Positions 36,949 through 45,790 are shown, counted from the first letter of the stretch. The stretch: 64,000 bases of DNA from Thermomonas beijingensis (GCF_020034655.1 NZ_JAIQDJ010000003.1:62001-126000); one strand, 5' to 3'. The notes: a model not told the origin generated them from the letters alone. A program made the numbers and translations.

Positions 36949-38190
36949 GTGGCCAACGAAAACAATCCGAATGTAGTACCTGATCAGTCCTCGATCCAGT
37001 CAAATCAGGACACCCCTGAGCTGGACACCGGGCTGGACGCTCTGACAACGGAGGCTCCGGCAGCGCCAGCAACCACCGAAGCCAGAACTTCTGCCGATGC
37101 CGCCAAGCCAGGCCAAGCACCGCGTGATCTGACCCAACTCAAGGTTGAAAAAGGCTGCTCGCGTGGGCTGGCCGGATGGCTGGGACAACATCGCTTGTCA
37201 CTGGCCATCACCTCCTACCAAACCGGGCGCATCTATTTGGTCGGCAGCGATCAGCAGGGTCGCGTGTCGTTTTTCGAACGCATTTTCGAGCGCGCAATGG
37301 GTGTGGTGGGCAATGCCCAACGCATCTATCTGGGTGGCTTGTATCAGTTGTGGCGGTTCGAAAATGTGCTGCGTCCGAACGAGGTCATCCATGGCCAGTT
37401 CGATAAGTGCTATGTACCGCGCAACGCGCAGACCATCGGCGATCTGGACATCCACGAATTGGGTATCCGCAAGAATGGCAAGGTGGTGTTCATCAACACC
37501 AAATATTCCTGCTTGTCAGAACTGAGCCAGACCCACAGCTTCAAGGCGATCTGGAAGCCCAAATTCATCAGCAAGCTGGCGCCGGAGGACCGCTGCCATT
37601 TGAACGGTCTTGCGATGGTCGATGGCGAACCCAAATACGTCACTGCGGTGTGCAAGAGCGACAGTGTCGACGGCTGGCGCGACCGCCGGCATGACGGTGG
37701 CGTGGTGATCGACATCGACACCGATGAAATCGTGTGCGAAGGCCTGTCGATGCCGCATTCGCCGCGTTGGCATAACGGCAAGCTGTGGCTGCTCAATGCC
37801 GGCACCGGTTATTTGGGCTGGGTGGATTTCGACAAAAAAGCCTTTGTGCCGCACGCCTTCGTGCCAGGCTTTGCACGCGGCTTGTCGATGATTGGCAATG
37901 TCGCAGCGGTGGGGCTCTCGAAGCCGCGTAATCAGCGCTTCGAAGGCTTGCAGCTTGACGAAGAATTGAAGAAGCGAGATGCCGATCCGTGGTGCGGCGT
38001 GCAGATCATTTCGCTGACCAATGGCGACGTGATGAACTGGATCCGATTCGAAGGTGACATCACTGAAATCTTCGATATCAGTTTTCTGCCGAATGTGAAG
38101 CACCCGATGATGATCGGCCTGCGCACCACGGAAATTCGCGACTTGATCACATTTGAATCCGACATCCCGGCGGAGGCTGCAATCGCATGA
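36949..38190 (+). CDS. TIGR03032-like protein of unknown function
   Basis: A 413-residue protein, cytoplasmic by appearance: no signal peptide. The first 55 residues are disordered and Pro/Ala/Thr-rich. The rest resembles the TIGR03032 (DUF4915) family: SYQTGRIYLVG, a beta-propeller-like series including FINTKYSCLSEL, HLNGLAMVDGEPKYVTAV, SMPHSPRWHNGKLWLLNAGTG and PGFARGLSMIGNVAAVGLSK. The final region has IRFEGDITEIFDISFLPNVK. The start codon is GTG at 36949. It follows the autotransporter with 65 bases and overlaps the next gene by four, so all are probably one operon. The biochemical role of the family is unknown. Confidence 0.8.
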   Translation: MANENNPNVVPDQSSIQSNQDTPELDTGLDALTTEAPAAPATTEARTSADAAKPGQAPRDLTQLKVEKGCSRGLAGWLGQHRLSLAITSYQTGRIYLVGSDQQGRVSFFERIFERAMGVVGNAQRIYLGGLYQLWRFENVLRPNEVIHGQFDKCYVPRNAQTIGDLDIHELGIRKNGKVVFINTKYSCLSELSQTHSFKAIWKPKFISKLAPEDRCHLNGLAMVDGEPKYVTAVCKSDSVDGWRDRRHDGGVVIDIDTDEIVCEGLSMPHSPRWHNGKLWLLNAGTGYLGWVDFDKKAFVPHAFVPGFARGLSMIGNVAAVGLSKPRNQRFEGLQLDEELKKRDADPWCGVQIISLTNGDVMNWIRFEGDITEIFDISFLPNVKHPMMIGLRTTEIRDLITFESDIPAEAAIA

Positions 38191-38636
38191 TGCATTCACT
38201 TTCTCTGGCCGCACTGGCGTTGGGCATGCTGATCGCCCAGGGCGCACAAGCGCAGACCCACAAGCCAGCCACGGCAGCGGTGCCAGCTGCACCCGCAACC
38301 AAAGACATGGCGGCGGAAACCTTCAAGCAGTGGGACAAGAATGCCGATGGCCAATTGTCGCTGCCGGAGTTTCGTGCCGGCTGGCAGCAGGCGCAGGCGG
38401 CTGCACAACTGCAGGTGCAATTGCGCCGCCAATTTGCCACGCTGGATGCCAATCACGATGGTGCCATCGACGCCAGTGAATACGGCAATCTGGTGCTGAT
38501 CAAAAATGCCGGCAAGACGGCACCGCCACTGGCCCGCTTCGATGTCAATGCCGATGGCAAGTTGGAGTTCGGTGAGTACTTGAAGTTGGTGGAAGCCTTG
38601 GCGCCCAAGGAAGCTGCGAAGGGCGCTGCCAAGTGA
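38187..38636 (+). CDS. Secreted EF-hand protein
   Basis: A 149-residue protein with a signal peptide (MMHSLSLAALALGMLIAQGA, cleavage around AQA). It carries three EF-hand loops: DKNADGQLSLPE, DANHDGAIDASE and DVNADGKLEFGE; each has the Asp and Glu ligands. It would bind Ca2+ in the periplasm or outside. Its start overlaps the previous gene (ATGA) and its end overlaps the next (GTGA), so the products are made together. Confidence 0.88.
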   Translation: MMHSLSLAALALGMLIAQGAQAQTHKPATAAVPAAPATKDMAAETFKQWDKNADGQLSLPEFRAGWQQAQAAAQLQVQLRRQFATLDANHDGAIDASEYGNLVLIKNAGKTAPPLARFDVNADGKLEFGEYLKLVEALAPKEAAKGAAK

Positions 38637-39172
38637 AGGCCACGTTTCATCCGGTCTGGAAGCAAGTAACGCCGGAATTGGCGCAGGAAATCGTTGCGTT
38701 CTGGAAACAGCACAATGCAATTGGCGACCAAGCCGTCGCGAATGCGCGTGCCGAGCAAGCCGTGTGCGTCGCGCGGGATGATGCCGGCCAGTTGTGTGGA
38801 GTGGGCACGGCGATAGTCAAAGTGCTGCCGCGCTTGCGCCAACCGATGTATTACTACCGCCAGTTTTTTGCCAAGGCCTTGCGCGGGCAACATCAGGAGC
38901 TGGCGTTTTATCAGGCATGCAAACAGGTGCTGCAAACGTATAACCAATCGTTGGCGCAGGCCGAAGGTTTGGGGATCTTGCTGGAAATCGAAAACGCCAA
39001 GATCGCGCATGCCTATAACCAGGCCATCGTGCCTGGATTTGAGGCAGTGTTCATTGGCTATTCGCCGCGCGGCCTGCAATTGCGCGTGGCGTATTTTGAG
39101 GATGCCATTTTGCTGACGCCGGCACCGATCCGGATGCAAGCGTTACCAGGCGGGCGTGCTGCCACCCGCTGA
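38633..39172 (+). CDS. Hypothetical protein, possibly GNAT-like
   Basis: A 179-residue protein starting at GTG 38633, overlapping the stop of the EF-hand gene. Sequence such as ELAQEIVAFWKQHNAIGDQAVANARAEQ and PGFEAVFIGYSPRGLQLRVAYF is reminiscent of N-acyltransferase folds, with a charged helical core (RQFFAKALRGQHQELAFYQA). No clear motif A was seen, so the assignment is weak. It is the last gene of the autotransporter operon. Confidence 0.72.
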   Translation: MKATFHPVWKQVTPELAQEIVAFWKQHNAIGDQAVANARAEQAVCVARDDAGQLCGVGTAIVKVLPRLRQPMYYYRQFFAKALRGQHQELAFYQACKQVLQTYNQSLAQAEGLGILLEIENAKIAHAYNQAIVPGFEAVFIGYSPRGLQLRVAYFEDAILLTPAPIRMQALPGGRAATR

Positions 39173-39232
39173 AGAGTTGACCCATCCCCGGCACGGCAAC
39201 GGTCGGAAACTGTTTACAACGGAGAACGCGCC

Positions 39233-40858
39233 ATGAAAGTACAAGCCAGTTTGTTGTCTCTCGCCATTGCGTCCACCCTGGCCGTTGCTGCGGCGCCGGC
39301 GGATGCAGCGGTATCCCTCAAGTCTGCGGCCATTGCCCGCGCGGATCTGCTGATTGGTGGCAACGCCAACTTGCTGCGTCGTGCACCGGCCGATGTATTG
39401 GTGGCCAAAGACGCGGTGGTCGATGCCAAGGGCACCGAGCACGTACGCTACAACCGGACGTGGAATGGCCTGCCGGTCATCGGTGGCGATTTCGTAGTGC
39501 ATTCGCGCAATGGCAAGCTGTCCAGCGTCAGCCAGACCTTGACCAGTGCACAGCGTCCGTCGTTGCGTGCACAGGTCAGCCGTGATCAGGCCATCGTCGA
39601 AGCCGGTGCGCACTTTGGCACCCAGTTCTTCGGTGCACCGACTGCACGCACCGTGGTGTATGCCCGCAACACCGTGCCGGTGTTAGCGCATGAAGTGGTC
39701 TTCAACGGCATCAAGGCCGACCAAACCCCGACCGAAATGCATTATTTCGTCGATGCCCGCAGTGGCAAGATTCTGGATCAATGGGACGGCGTCAATACCG
39801 CCAAGCCGGGTCCTGGTGGCGGTGGCGGCAGCTGCACCCCGGCCGTGGGCATTGGCAAGACACTGACCGAAGGCAACGTGACGCTGAACACCTCCCTGTG
39901 TGGCAGCAGCTACAGCATGGTGGATACCACCCGCGGTGGCGGCGCTACCCACAACATGGCGATGAAGACCATCGGCATGGGCAATGTGTTTACCGCCAGC
40001 AGCAATACGTGGGGCAACAACTTGGTCACCAACTCGCAGACCGTGGGTGCGGATGCACAGTACGGCATTGCGACAACGTGGGATTACTACTTGAACGTGC
40101 ATAACCGCCACGGCATCGACGGCGCGGGCACGGGTGCCATCACCCGCGTGCATTACGGCCGCAACTACCAGAATGCCTTCTGGAGCGACGGTTGCTACTG
40201 CATGACCTTCGGTGATGGCGATAACGGTGCCACCATCTATCCATTGGTCGCCATCGATGTGGCTGGCCATGAAATGTCGCACGGTGTCACCAGCCGTTCG
40301 GCAGCACTGGTGTACAGCGGTGAGTCGGGCGGCTTGAATGAAGCCACCTCCGACATCTTCGGCACCATGGTGGAGTACTACGCCAGCAATGCCGCGGATC
40401 CAGGCGACTACGTGATGGGTGAGAAGCTGTTTCCGAATAATGCCGATATGAAGAAGGCGATTCGCTGGATGTTCAAGCCCAGTTTGGACAAGGCTTCGGC
40501 CGACTGCTATTCATCCTCGGTCGGCTCGCTGGATGTGCACTACAGTTCGGGTGTAGCCAACCATTTCTACTATCTGCTGGCGGAAGGTGCGGTGGTACCC
40601 AGTGGGTTTGGTGCCGGCACGTGGGCCAACCTGACTCCTGCAAAGCTGGTGTGCAACGGTAATACGGCGCTTGCTGGCATCGGTCGCGACAAGGCCAGCA
40701 AAATCTGGTATCTGGCACTGACCGCCTACATGACCTCCACCACCAACTATGCCGGTGCGCGCAGTGCGACCTTGAGTGCGGCAGCGGAGTTGTACGGCAA
40801 TGGTTCTGCCGAGTACAACGCGGTGGCCGCGGCATGGAGTGCAGTCAGCGTCAGTTGA
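39233..40858 (+). CDS. Secreted M4-family zinc metalloprotease
   Basis: A 541-residue preproenzyme. A signal peptide (KVQASLLSLAIASTLAVAAA) is followed by an FTP/PepSY-type propeptide (RYNRTWNGLPVIGGDFVVHS) and a mature thermolysin-like domain. The zinc site is AGHEMSHGVTSR (HExxH about residues 345-349) with the third ligand Glu in SGGLNEATSDIFG. The conserved SSGVANHFYYLLAEG contains the C-terminal substrate-binding residues. The linker between pro and mature parts contains a Gly run (PGPGGGGGSC). There is no secretion-related C-terminal domain. Has its own ribosome site (GGAGA), and a strong terminator behind. Confidence 0.94.
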   Translation: MKVQASLLSLAIASTLAVAAAPADAAVSLKSAAIARADLLIGGNANLLRRAPADVLVAKDAVVDAKGTEHVRYNRTWNGLPVIGGDFVVHSRNGKLSSVSQTLTSAQRPSLRAQVSRDQAIVEAGAHFGTQFFGAPTARTVVYARNTVPVLAHEVVFNGIKADQTPTEMHYFVDARSGKILDQWDGVNTAKPGPGGGGGSCTPAVGIGKTLTEGNVTLNTSLCGSSYSMVDTTRGGGATHNMAMKTIGMGNVFTASSNTWGNNLVTNSQTVGADAQYGIATTWDYYLNVHNRHGIDGAGTGAITRVHYGRNYQNAFWSDGCYCMTFGDGDNGATIYPLVAIDVAGHEMSHGVTSRSAALVYSGESGGLNEATSDIFGTMVEYYASNAADPGDYVMGEKLFPNNADMKKAIRWMFKPSLDKASADCYSSSVGSLDVHYSSGVANHFYYLLAEGAVVPSGFGAGTWANLTPAKLVCNGNTALAGIGRDKASKIWYLALTAYMTSTTNYAGARSATLSAAAELYGNGSAEYNAVAAAWSAVSVS

Positions 40859-40881
40859 TGATCTGGCATTAGGCAAACACG

Positions 40882-40909
40882 AACGGCCCGCGCAAGCGGG
40901 CCGTTTGTT
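40882..40909 (+). terminator. Rho-independent terminator of the metalloprotease gene
   Basis: AACGGCCCGC-GCAA-GCGGGCCGTT (10-bp stem, GCAA loop), followed by TGTTA. It ends the M4 transcript, and its position is also suitable for the convergent reductase gene. Confidence 0.85.
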
Positions 40910-40949
40910 ATCAATGCAGTACGATGATTGAAGCTCTTGTTGGCAGCGA

Positions 40950-42458
40950 TCACTCACGAGTCGCAAGCTGGGCTTCGATCTCCAACAGGTCGCGGTCGCG
41001 CCCGATACTGGCGGCGGCCACCAACACTGCATCTTTGAAATAGCGGACAAGGCAATCATCGGTAGCGGGATCGCCGTCTATTTCAACGCGATTCCAACCA
41101 CGCCCGTGGCCCACGTAGCGCAAGTCGATGCCGTAATGGTGCGTCCAGAAAAATGGCGGTACAGCAAACGTGCTGACATCCCCCAGCATGCCATCGGCAA
41201 CGCATTGACCTTGCCGCTGTGCATGCACCCAATGTTCGACGCGAACATGCGTTCCTGCGTGCGGGTAGCTGGCGACATCGCCTGCGGCATACACATCGGG
41301 TGCAGAGGTGCGTAGCTGCGCATCCACGCGAATGCCGTTATCGACAATGAGCCCGCTGCTGATAGCCAATGCGGTGCGTGGTTTTACCCCCACGCCAATC
41401 AGAACGGCATCGACGGCAAGTGTGTCGGCGTTGCTCAGCGTCAGTGTCTGGCCATCGAAGTGATGCGGTTTGCAATCCAGATGGAACACCACGCCCTGCG
41501 TGCGGTGCCGTTTGAGTAGATCGGCAGCCAGAACATCACCCACGATGCGTGCAAGTGGTAATGCTTCGGGGGTGATCACATGCACATCAAGGCCACGGCT
41601 GCGTAGTGCGCCGGCGGCTTCCAGGCCAATGAAGCCTGCGCCGATGATGGCCACGGTCTTGGCTGCATGAAGGCCTGCAATGAGTTTACGGCTATCGTCT
41701 AGCGTGCGCAGGGTAAATACATTCGGGAAATCGAAACCGGGCAGTCGATTCGGTTCGGCGCCAGTCGCTAGTAGCAGTGCATCGTAATCAAAGGTCATTC
41801 CAGTGTGGGTACTGACTTGATGGGCGGCACAATCCAGGTGGCCAATTTCGCAATCAAGGTGAAGCTCGATGCGTTGCTCGTGATAAAACGCAGCAGGCTG
41901 CAGCGGGATCCACTCTTCTGGTGCACTGCCAGCCAGATAATCCTTGCAGAGATTGGGCCGATCCACTGGTGGCGACGTGTCGGCACTGAGTAGGGTCAAC
42001 CTGCCGGCGTAGCCACGTTCACGCAGGCGTTGTGCACAGGCAAACCCTGCTGCGCCGCCACCGACGATGACAATTTTTTGTGGCGTGGCAATGGCTACAG
42101 GTGCTGGTGTATGGACGGGGTTGGCAGTGCCGCGCACAAAAATCATTTCGCCAATGGTTTCCACCATCCAGCATTGCAGTGGTGAAAACGCAGGTGCATG
42201 AATCGCCTGACCGGTGCGCAGGCTGAAACAGGCGTGATGCCAGGGGCAGCGGATGTCATCGCCCACGCGCAGCCCTTCGCCAAGCGGTGCGCCGTAATGG
42301 GTACAACTGCCGGAAACCGCATGTATCTCGCCATCAACCATGGCTAGCAGGACTGCCGTACCCTGCACATGGCCAGACAAGACGCCATGCGTGGGAATTT
42401 CAGAGCGTGCAATCCCGAGACTGAAATCCGGACCTGTTACCGAAGTGGTGTTGCCCAT
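40950..42458 (-). CDS. Rieske/FAD ferredoxin reductase (AIFL-type)
   Basis: A 502-residue fusion. Residues about 10-110 are a Rieske domain with the two ligand pairs SCTHYGAPLGEG and CPWHHACFSLRTG; the rest is a pyridine-nucleotide-disulphide reductase with FAD motif VIVGGGAAGFACAQRLRERG and NAD motif VAIIGAGFIGLEAAGALRSRG. The final Asp for FAD is in YAAGDVASYPHAG. Such fusions reduce small electron carriers; no partner oxygenase is adjacent. The start ATG at 42458 has AAGGA seven bases upstream. It is divergent from folE and has its own copy of the 27-bp element shared with the folE side. Confidence 0.92.
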   Translation of the reverse strand: MGNTTSVTGPDFSLGIARSEIPTHGVLSGHVQGTAVLLAMVDGEIHAVSGSCTHYGAPLGEGLRVGDDIRCPWHHACFSLRTGQAIHAPAFSPLQCWMVETIGEMIFVRGTANPVHTPAPVAIATPQKIVIVGGGAAGFACAQRLRERGYAGRLTLLSADTSPPVDRPNLCKDYLAGSAPEEWIPLQPAAFYHEQRIELHLDCEIGHLDCAAHQVSTHTGMTFDYDALLLATGAEPNRLPGFDFPNVFTLRTLDDSRKLIAGLHAAKTVAIIGAGFIGLEAAGALRSRGLDVHVITPEALPLARIVGDVLAADLLKRHRTQGVVFHLDCKPHHFDGQTLTLSNADTLAVDAVLIGVGVKPRTALAISSGLIVDNGIRVDAQLRTSAPDVYAAGDVASYPHAGTHVRVEHWVHAQRQGQCVADGMLGDVSTFAVPPFFWTHHYGIDLRYVGHGRGWNRVEIDGDPATDDCLVRYFKDAVLVAAASIGRDRDLLEIEAQLATRE

Positions 42459-42499
42459 TGCAATTTCCTTCTGGTCGATGTGTGGGTAGCTTCTTGCAC

Positions 42500-42526
42500 G
42501 GCAGATGCAAAACGCGTGAAAAGGTT
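42500..42526 (-). promoter_or_regulatory. ECF-type promoter element for the reductase
   Basis: On the minus strand AACC, 13 bases, TGCATCTGCC. The inner bases read CTTTTCACGCG. The spacing and both ends match the element at 42554-42580 facing the other way. The end lies 41 bases before the reductase ATG. Confidence 0.75.
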
Positions 42527-42553
42527 GCAAATCCAGATACTGAAATTTATCGG

Positions 42554-42580
42554 AACCTTTTTCGCGCCACTGCATCTGCC
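42554..42580 (+). promoter_or_regulatory. ECF-type promoter element for folE-sigma operon
   Basis: AACC (part of GGAACC), 13 bases, TGCATCTGCC, then 28 bases to the folE ATG. AACC as -35 core and an A/T-poor -10 are typical of ECF sigma factors. The ECF sigma gene is the second gene of this operon, so positive feedback is likely (inference). Confidence 0.75.
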
Positions 42581-42608
42581 ATGGCAAGACCAACGATGAA
42601 GGCCCGCC

Positions 42609-43235
42609 ATGCTTGATCTTGCCGCAGCATCCACCGAGAGCATCCTCCATGAAGTAGCCCGTGATGATCTACGCCCCAGTCGCCTTGAGGCGGAAGCAGC
42701 GGTACGCATGTTGATCCGTTGGGCAGGTGATGACCCCGCACGTGTTGGGTTGCAGGACACCCCGGCACGTGTGGTGCGGGCGTATGAAGAATGGTTCGGT
42801 GGTTATTGGCGTGACCCGGTCAAGATTCTGGGCCGGCGGTTTGAGCGTTCCGGCTATGACGATTTCATCTTGTTGCGCGATATCCCGGTGCAGTCAGTAT
42901 GCGAACACCATATGGCTGCGATTCAAGGCGTGGCACATGTGGCCTATCTGCCGGGTGAAAACGTGGTCGGCATTTCCAAGCTGGCGCGGTTGGTGGATGC
43001 GTATGCGCGGCGATTGCAGATCCAGGAACGTTTGACCGCTGAAATTGCCGATACCTTGCAGCATGCATTGCAAGCACGTGGGGTGGGGGTGGTGATCCGG
43101 GCCAGCCACGGCTGCATGACCACACGCGGCGTGCATGCCCATGGCGCGGCGATGGTGACCCGGCGCTTGCTGGGGGAGTGTGCGCACGAACCGTATCGCA
43201 GCGATATTCTCAAAGCGTTGTCAGCATCCGCTTGA
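42609..43235 (+). CDS. folE: GTP cyclohydrolase I FolE
   Basis: A 208-residue enzyme that turns GTP into dihydroneopterin triphosphate, first step of folate (and tetrahydrobiopterin) synthesis. Zinc ligands are Cys and His in [19 protein letters not shown] and Cys in [11 protein letters not shown]. Motif [29 protein letters not shown] is present (quoted here as two parts). It precedes an ECF sigma gene by 16 bases, which is unusual for a housekeeping folE, so this may be a condition-specific copy. Whether another folE exists elsewhere is not visible. Confidence 0.95.
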   Translation: MLDLAAASTESILHEVARDDLRPSRLEAEAAVRMLIRWAGDDPARVGLQDTPARVVRAYEEWFGGYWRDPVKILGRRFERSGYDDFILLRDIPVQSVCEHHMAAIQGVAHVAYLPGENVVGISKLARLVDAYARRLQIQERLTAEIADTLQHALQARGVGVVIRASHGCMTTRGVHAHGAAMVTRRLLGECAHEPYRSDILKALSASA

Positions 43236-43251
43236 TTTCGGGAGAGGACAT

Positions 43252-43962
43252 ATGCCGATAGCAGCCAATACCACTGCACCCAACTATGCCGACATGGCCG
43301 ATGCCGCCTTGGTGGCCTGCGTGCAGGCCGGCCAGTGTGAAGCATTTCGTACGATCACCCAGCGTTGCAACCAACGCATGTTCCGGGTGGTGCGCGGGGT
43401 GATTCGTGATGAGAGTGAAGCCGAAGATGTGGTGCAGGAAGCCTATGTGCACGCCTACGAAAAAATCGCCAGCTTTCGCGGTGAATCTTCGCTGGCCACG
43501 TGGCTGACCCGCATCGCACTCAATGAAGCCTATGGCCGCCTGCGTCGGAGGCGCGAGACCGTGGACATCGAACAACTGGAACAGGCATCGGCGACATCGG
43601 CACAGGTCATCGCCTTTCCCGGCCATGCATTGACCGATGATCCGGCGGATGCGGCAGCGCGTGGGCAACTGCGGCGATTACTGGAACATGCGGTGGATGC
43701 ACTGCCGGAGGCATTTCGCTTGGTCTATTTGTTGCGCGATGTGGAAGGCTGTTCGGTGGAGGAAACCGCCGCCGCATTGGGGATTCGCGAAGAGACTGTG
43801 AAAACCCGTCTGCACCGTGCACGCCGGCAACTGCGTGCGGCGCTGCAAGCCCGGATCAACAGCAGCACAGCGGATGCTTTTGCATTTATGGGCGAGCGCT
43901 GTGCGCGCACTACCGAAGCGGTGATGGTGCGGGTGGCGCAGCTCCCCATCACGCATTCCTGA
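43252..43962 (+). CDS. ECF RNA polymerase sigma factor
   Basis: A 236-residue sigma factor of the extracytoplasmic-function group. The ATG at 43252 follows GGGAGAGGA, so the upstream extension is not used. Sigma2 (about residues 40-110) contains VVQEAYVHAYEKIASFRGESSLATWLTRIALNEAYGRLR in pieces and sigma4 (about 155-215) contains DVEGCSVEETAAALGIREETVKTRLHRARRQL. The C-terminus (RINSSTADAFAFMGERCARTTEAV) extends beyond the DNA-binding region and may take part in control. No classical anti-sigma factor is visible, but two small membrane proteins follow directly. Confidence 0.93.
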   Translation: MPIAANTTAPNYADMADAALVACVQAGQCEAFRTITQRCNQRMFRVVRGVIRDESEAEDVVQEAYVHAYEKIASFRGESSLATWLTRIALNEAYGRLRRRRETVDIEQLEQASATSAQVIAFPGHALTDDPADAAARGQLRRLLEHAVDALPEAFRLVYLLRDVEGCSVEETAAALGIREETVKTRLHRARRQLRAALQARINSSTADAFAFMGERCARTTEAVMVRVAQLPITHS

Positions 43963-43998
43963 TTCACTGCAAAACCCAGAGCCACACGGAGAATTCCT

Positions 43999-44346
43999 AT
44001 GCTGCTGTATGCCTTGATCGTGTTTTTGGTGGCTGCCTGTGGTGGCCTGGTGTTAGCCTCGTTTGTATTGCGCGGAAAATTGGCGCCGTGGGTGGTGTCG
44101 CTATTGCATGCCATGCTGGGAGCCAGCGGCTTACTCTTGCTGGGGGCGGCGATTTTGACGGCAGAGCATATCGGCATGCTGCCGGTGGTGGCCCTGTGCG
44201 TGTTTTTGGTGACCGCGTGTTTTGGTTTCTATCTGGCCTCCATCCACTATGGCAAGCGCGTTGCACTCAAGCGTGTGGTGCTCACCCATGCAAGTCTTGC
44301 AGTCACTGGTGCATTGCTGTTGATTGCGGCGGTGGCCATGCAATGA
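43999..44346 (+). CDS. Small membrane protein of ECF operon
   Basis: A 115-residue, four-helix protein: YALIVFLVAACGGLVLASFVL, WVVSLLHAMLGASGLLLLGAAI, MLPVVALCVFLVTACFGFYLA and ASLAVTGALLLIAAVAM. Histidines at the helix ends (SLLHAMLG, SIHYGKRV, VLTHASL) could bind haem, but that is speculation. A GGAGA ribosome site precedes the ATG. Overlaps the next gene by four bases. Confidence 0.75.
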   Translation: MLLYALIVFLVAACGGLVLASFVLRGKLAPWVVSLLHAMLGASGLLLLGAAILTAEHIGMLPVVALCVFLVTACFGFYLASIHYGKRVALKRVVLTHASLAVTGALLLIAAVAMQ

Positions 44347-44765
44347 AACACCCTGCGCATCCTGCTTTGGTGCATTTCCCCATTGCCTGCTGGTCATTGG
44401 CCAGCTGCGCGGATGGTGTGGCATTGCTTGCGTGGCCCGCACAATTGCATCTGTTGGCAGCGGTGTTAATCGCCATTGGCTGTGGGTCGGGATTGCTGGC
44501 CGCGGTGGCAGGGTTTGTCGAACTGCTGAAGCTGCCGGCTGGGCATCCTGCCGAGCGCAAGGCAAACGTCCACATGAGCTTTGCACTCGCCAGTGGGTGT
44601 TTGTATGCCGGCAGCTTGTTTCTACGAATCGAGCATCAACAATTCATCGCGCCCGATGTGCTGGCGCTTCTGCTCAGCGGTGCGGGCTTGCTGGTGCTCT
44701 TGGTCACCGGCTGGCTGGGTGGTCAACTGGTGTATCGCCATGGGGTGGGGGTGGCTGGGCGCTAA
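44343..44765 (+). CDS. DUF2231-type membrane protein
   Basis: A 140-residue four-helix protein starting MKHPAHPALVHFPIACWSLA; the HPxLVHFPI motif is the signature of DUF2231. Helices include LHLLAAVLIAIGCGSGLLAAVAG and VLALLLSGAGLLVLLVTGWL. Histidines in the signature suggest haem or metal contact, unproven. Its stop overlaps the stop of the convergent patatin-like gene. Confidence 0.85.
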   Translation: MKHPAHPALVHFPIACWSLASCADGVALLAWPAQLHLLAAVLIAIGCGSGLLAAVAGFVELLKLPAGHPAERKANVHMSFALASGCLYAGSLFLRIEHQQFIAPDVLALLLSGAGLLVLLVTGWLGGQLVYRHGVGVAGR

Positions 44766-45790
44766 TCGGCGCGGCAATCGGCATCGCGGCGCAGCTTGTC
44801 CAGCCAGCCGGTTTGCTGCGCGCAGCGGGCGGTACGTTCGGCCTCACGGGCTTGTGCGGCTTTGATGTTGGCCGTTTGCTGTGCTTGTGCCTGGCGCTGG
44901 GCTTGCAGTTGCGCAAGCTTGGCTTTGATTTGCGGCAGCAGGGCTTGCGCGGCACGTTCGCCTTCTAGGATCGCACGGTTTTTTTGTGCGAAATCGGCAG
45001 CGCCGATGTCGTTGACCTTGGGACGAATTACCACGTCGGCACGCGTCAATTCCAGCGCACCCAATTTCTGGCCCATGATGGTGATGCTCTGATTGACATT
45101 ACCCAGCAAGCTGGCGGAATCGGCCACGCCATTGGCCTTGCTGCTGATGTCCACCGCGATCACAAAATCGGCACCCAGCTCACGCGCGGCATCCACCGGC
45201 ACCGGACTGGTCACGCCGCCGTCCACATAGTGATACTTGCCGATACTCACGGCTTCAAACACCCCCGGGATCGAGCTGGAGGCGCGCACCGCCTGGCCCA
45301 CGTTGCCACGCACGAAGACCGTGCGTTGCCCGTCTTCCAGCCGTGTTGCCACTGCGGCGAAGGGCTTTTTGAGCTGTTCGAATTTCCGCCCACCCACTTG
45401 CGCGTTGACGTAATCCTCCAGCTTCTGGCCCTTCACTACACCACCGGAAAACAGGCTGACATCGCGAATCGATGCTTCATCCAACGCCACCGCTTTTTGT
45501 TGCAGCGCATAGGCATCCATGCCGCTGGCATACAGTGCACCGACCACGCTGCCGGCGCTGGTGCCGGCCACCACCACCGGATGGATGCCGTTGGCGTCCA
45601 GCATCTTGATCACGCCGATATGCGCAAACCCTTTGGCTGCGCCGCCGCCGAGTGCCAAGCCAACCTTGACTGGCGGTACCTGCACGGTGGGTGCGGTGAT
45701 GGCAGGCGCTTTGGGGGCAGGCGTGCTGGCGCAGGCGGCAAGCAGGGTACACAGCACGCTGCTGGTGAGACTGAAGGCTGGAATACGCAT
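44762..45790 (-). CDS. Patatin-like phospholipase lipoprotein
   Basis: A 342-residue lipoprotein (lipobox LAAC). The catalytic dyad is Ser in GTSAGSVVGALYASG and Asp in VDGGVTSPVPV, with the oxyanion hole GLALGGGAAKGFAHIGVI. It is close to the RssA/YlbK branch of patatin-like proteins. The C-terminal 60 residues (LLPQIKAKLAQLQAQRQAQAQQ and on) form a charged coiled coil not usual in the family. Start at ATG 45790. Confidence 0.9.
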   Translation of the reverse strand: MRIPAFSLTSSVLCTLLAACASTPAPKAPAITAPTVQVPPVKVGLALGGGAAKGFAHIGVIKMLDANGIHPVVVAGTSAGSVVGALYASGMDAYALQQKAVALDEASIRDVSLFSGGVVKGQKLEDYVNAQVGGRKFEQLKKPFAAVATRLEDGQRTVFVRGNVGQAVRASSSIPGVFEAVSIGKYHYVDGGVTSPVPVDAARELGADFVIAVDISSKANGVADSASLLGNVNQSITIMGQKLGALELTRADVVIRPKVNDIGAADFAQKNRAILEGERAAQALLPQIKAKLAQLQAQRQAQAQQTANIKAAQAREAERTARCAQQTGWLDKLRRDADCRAD

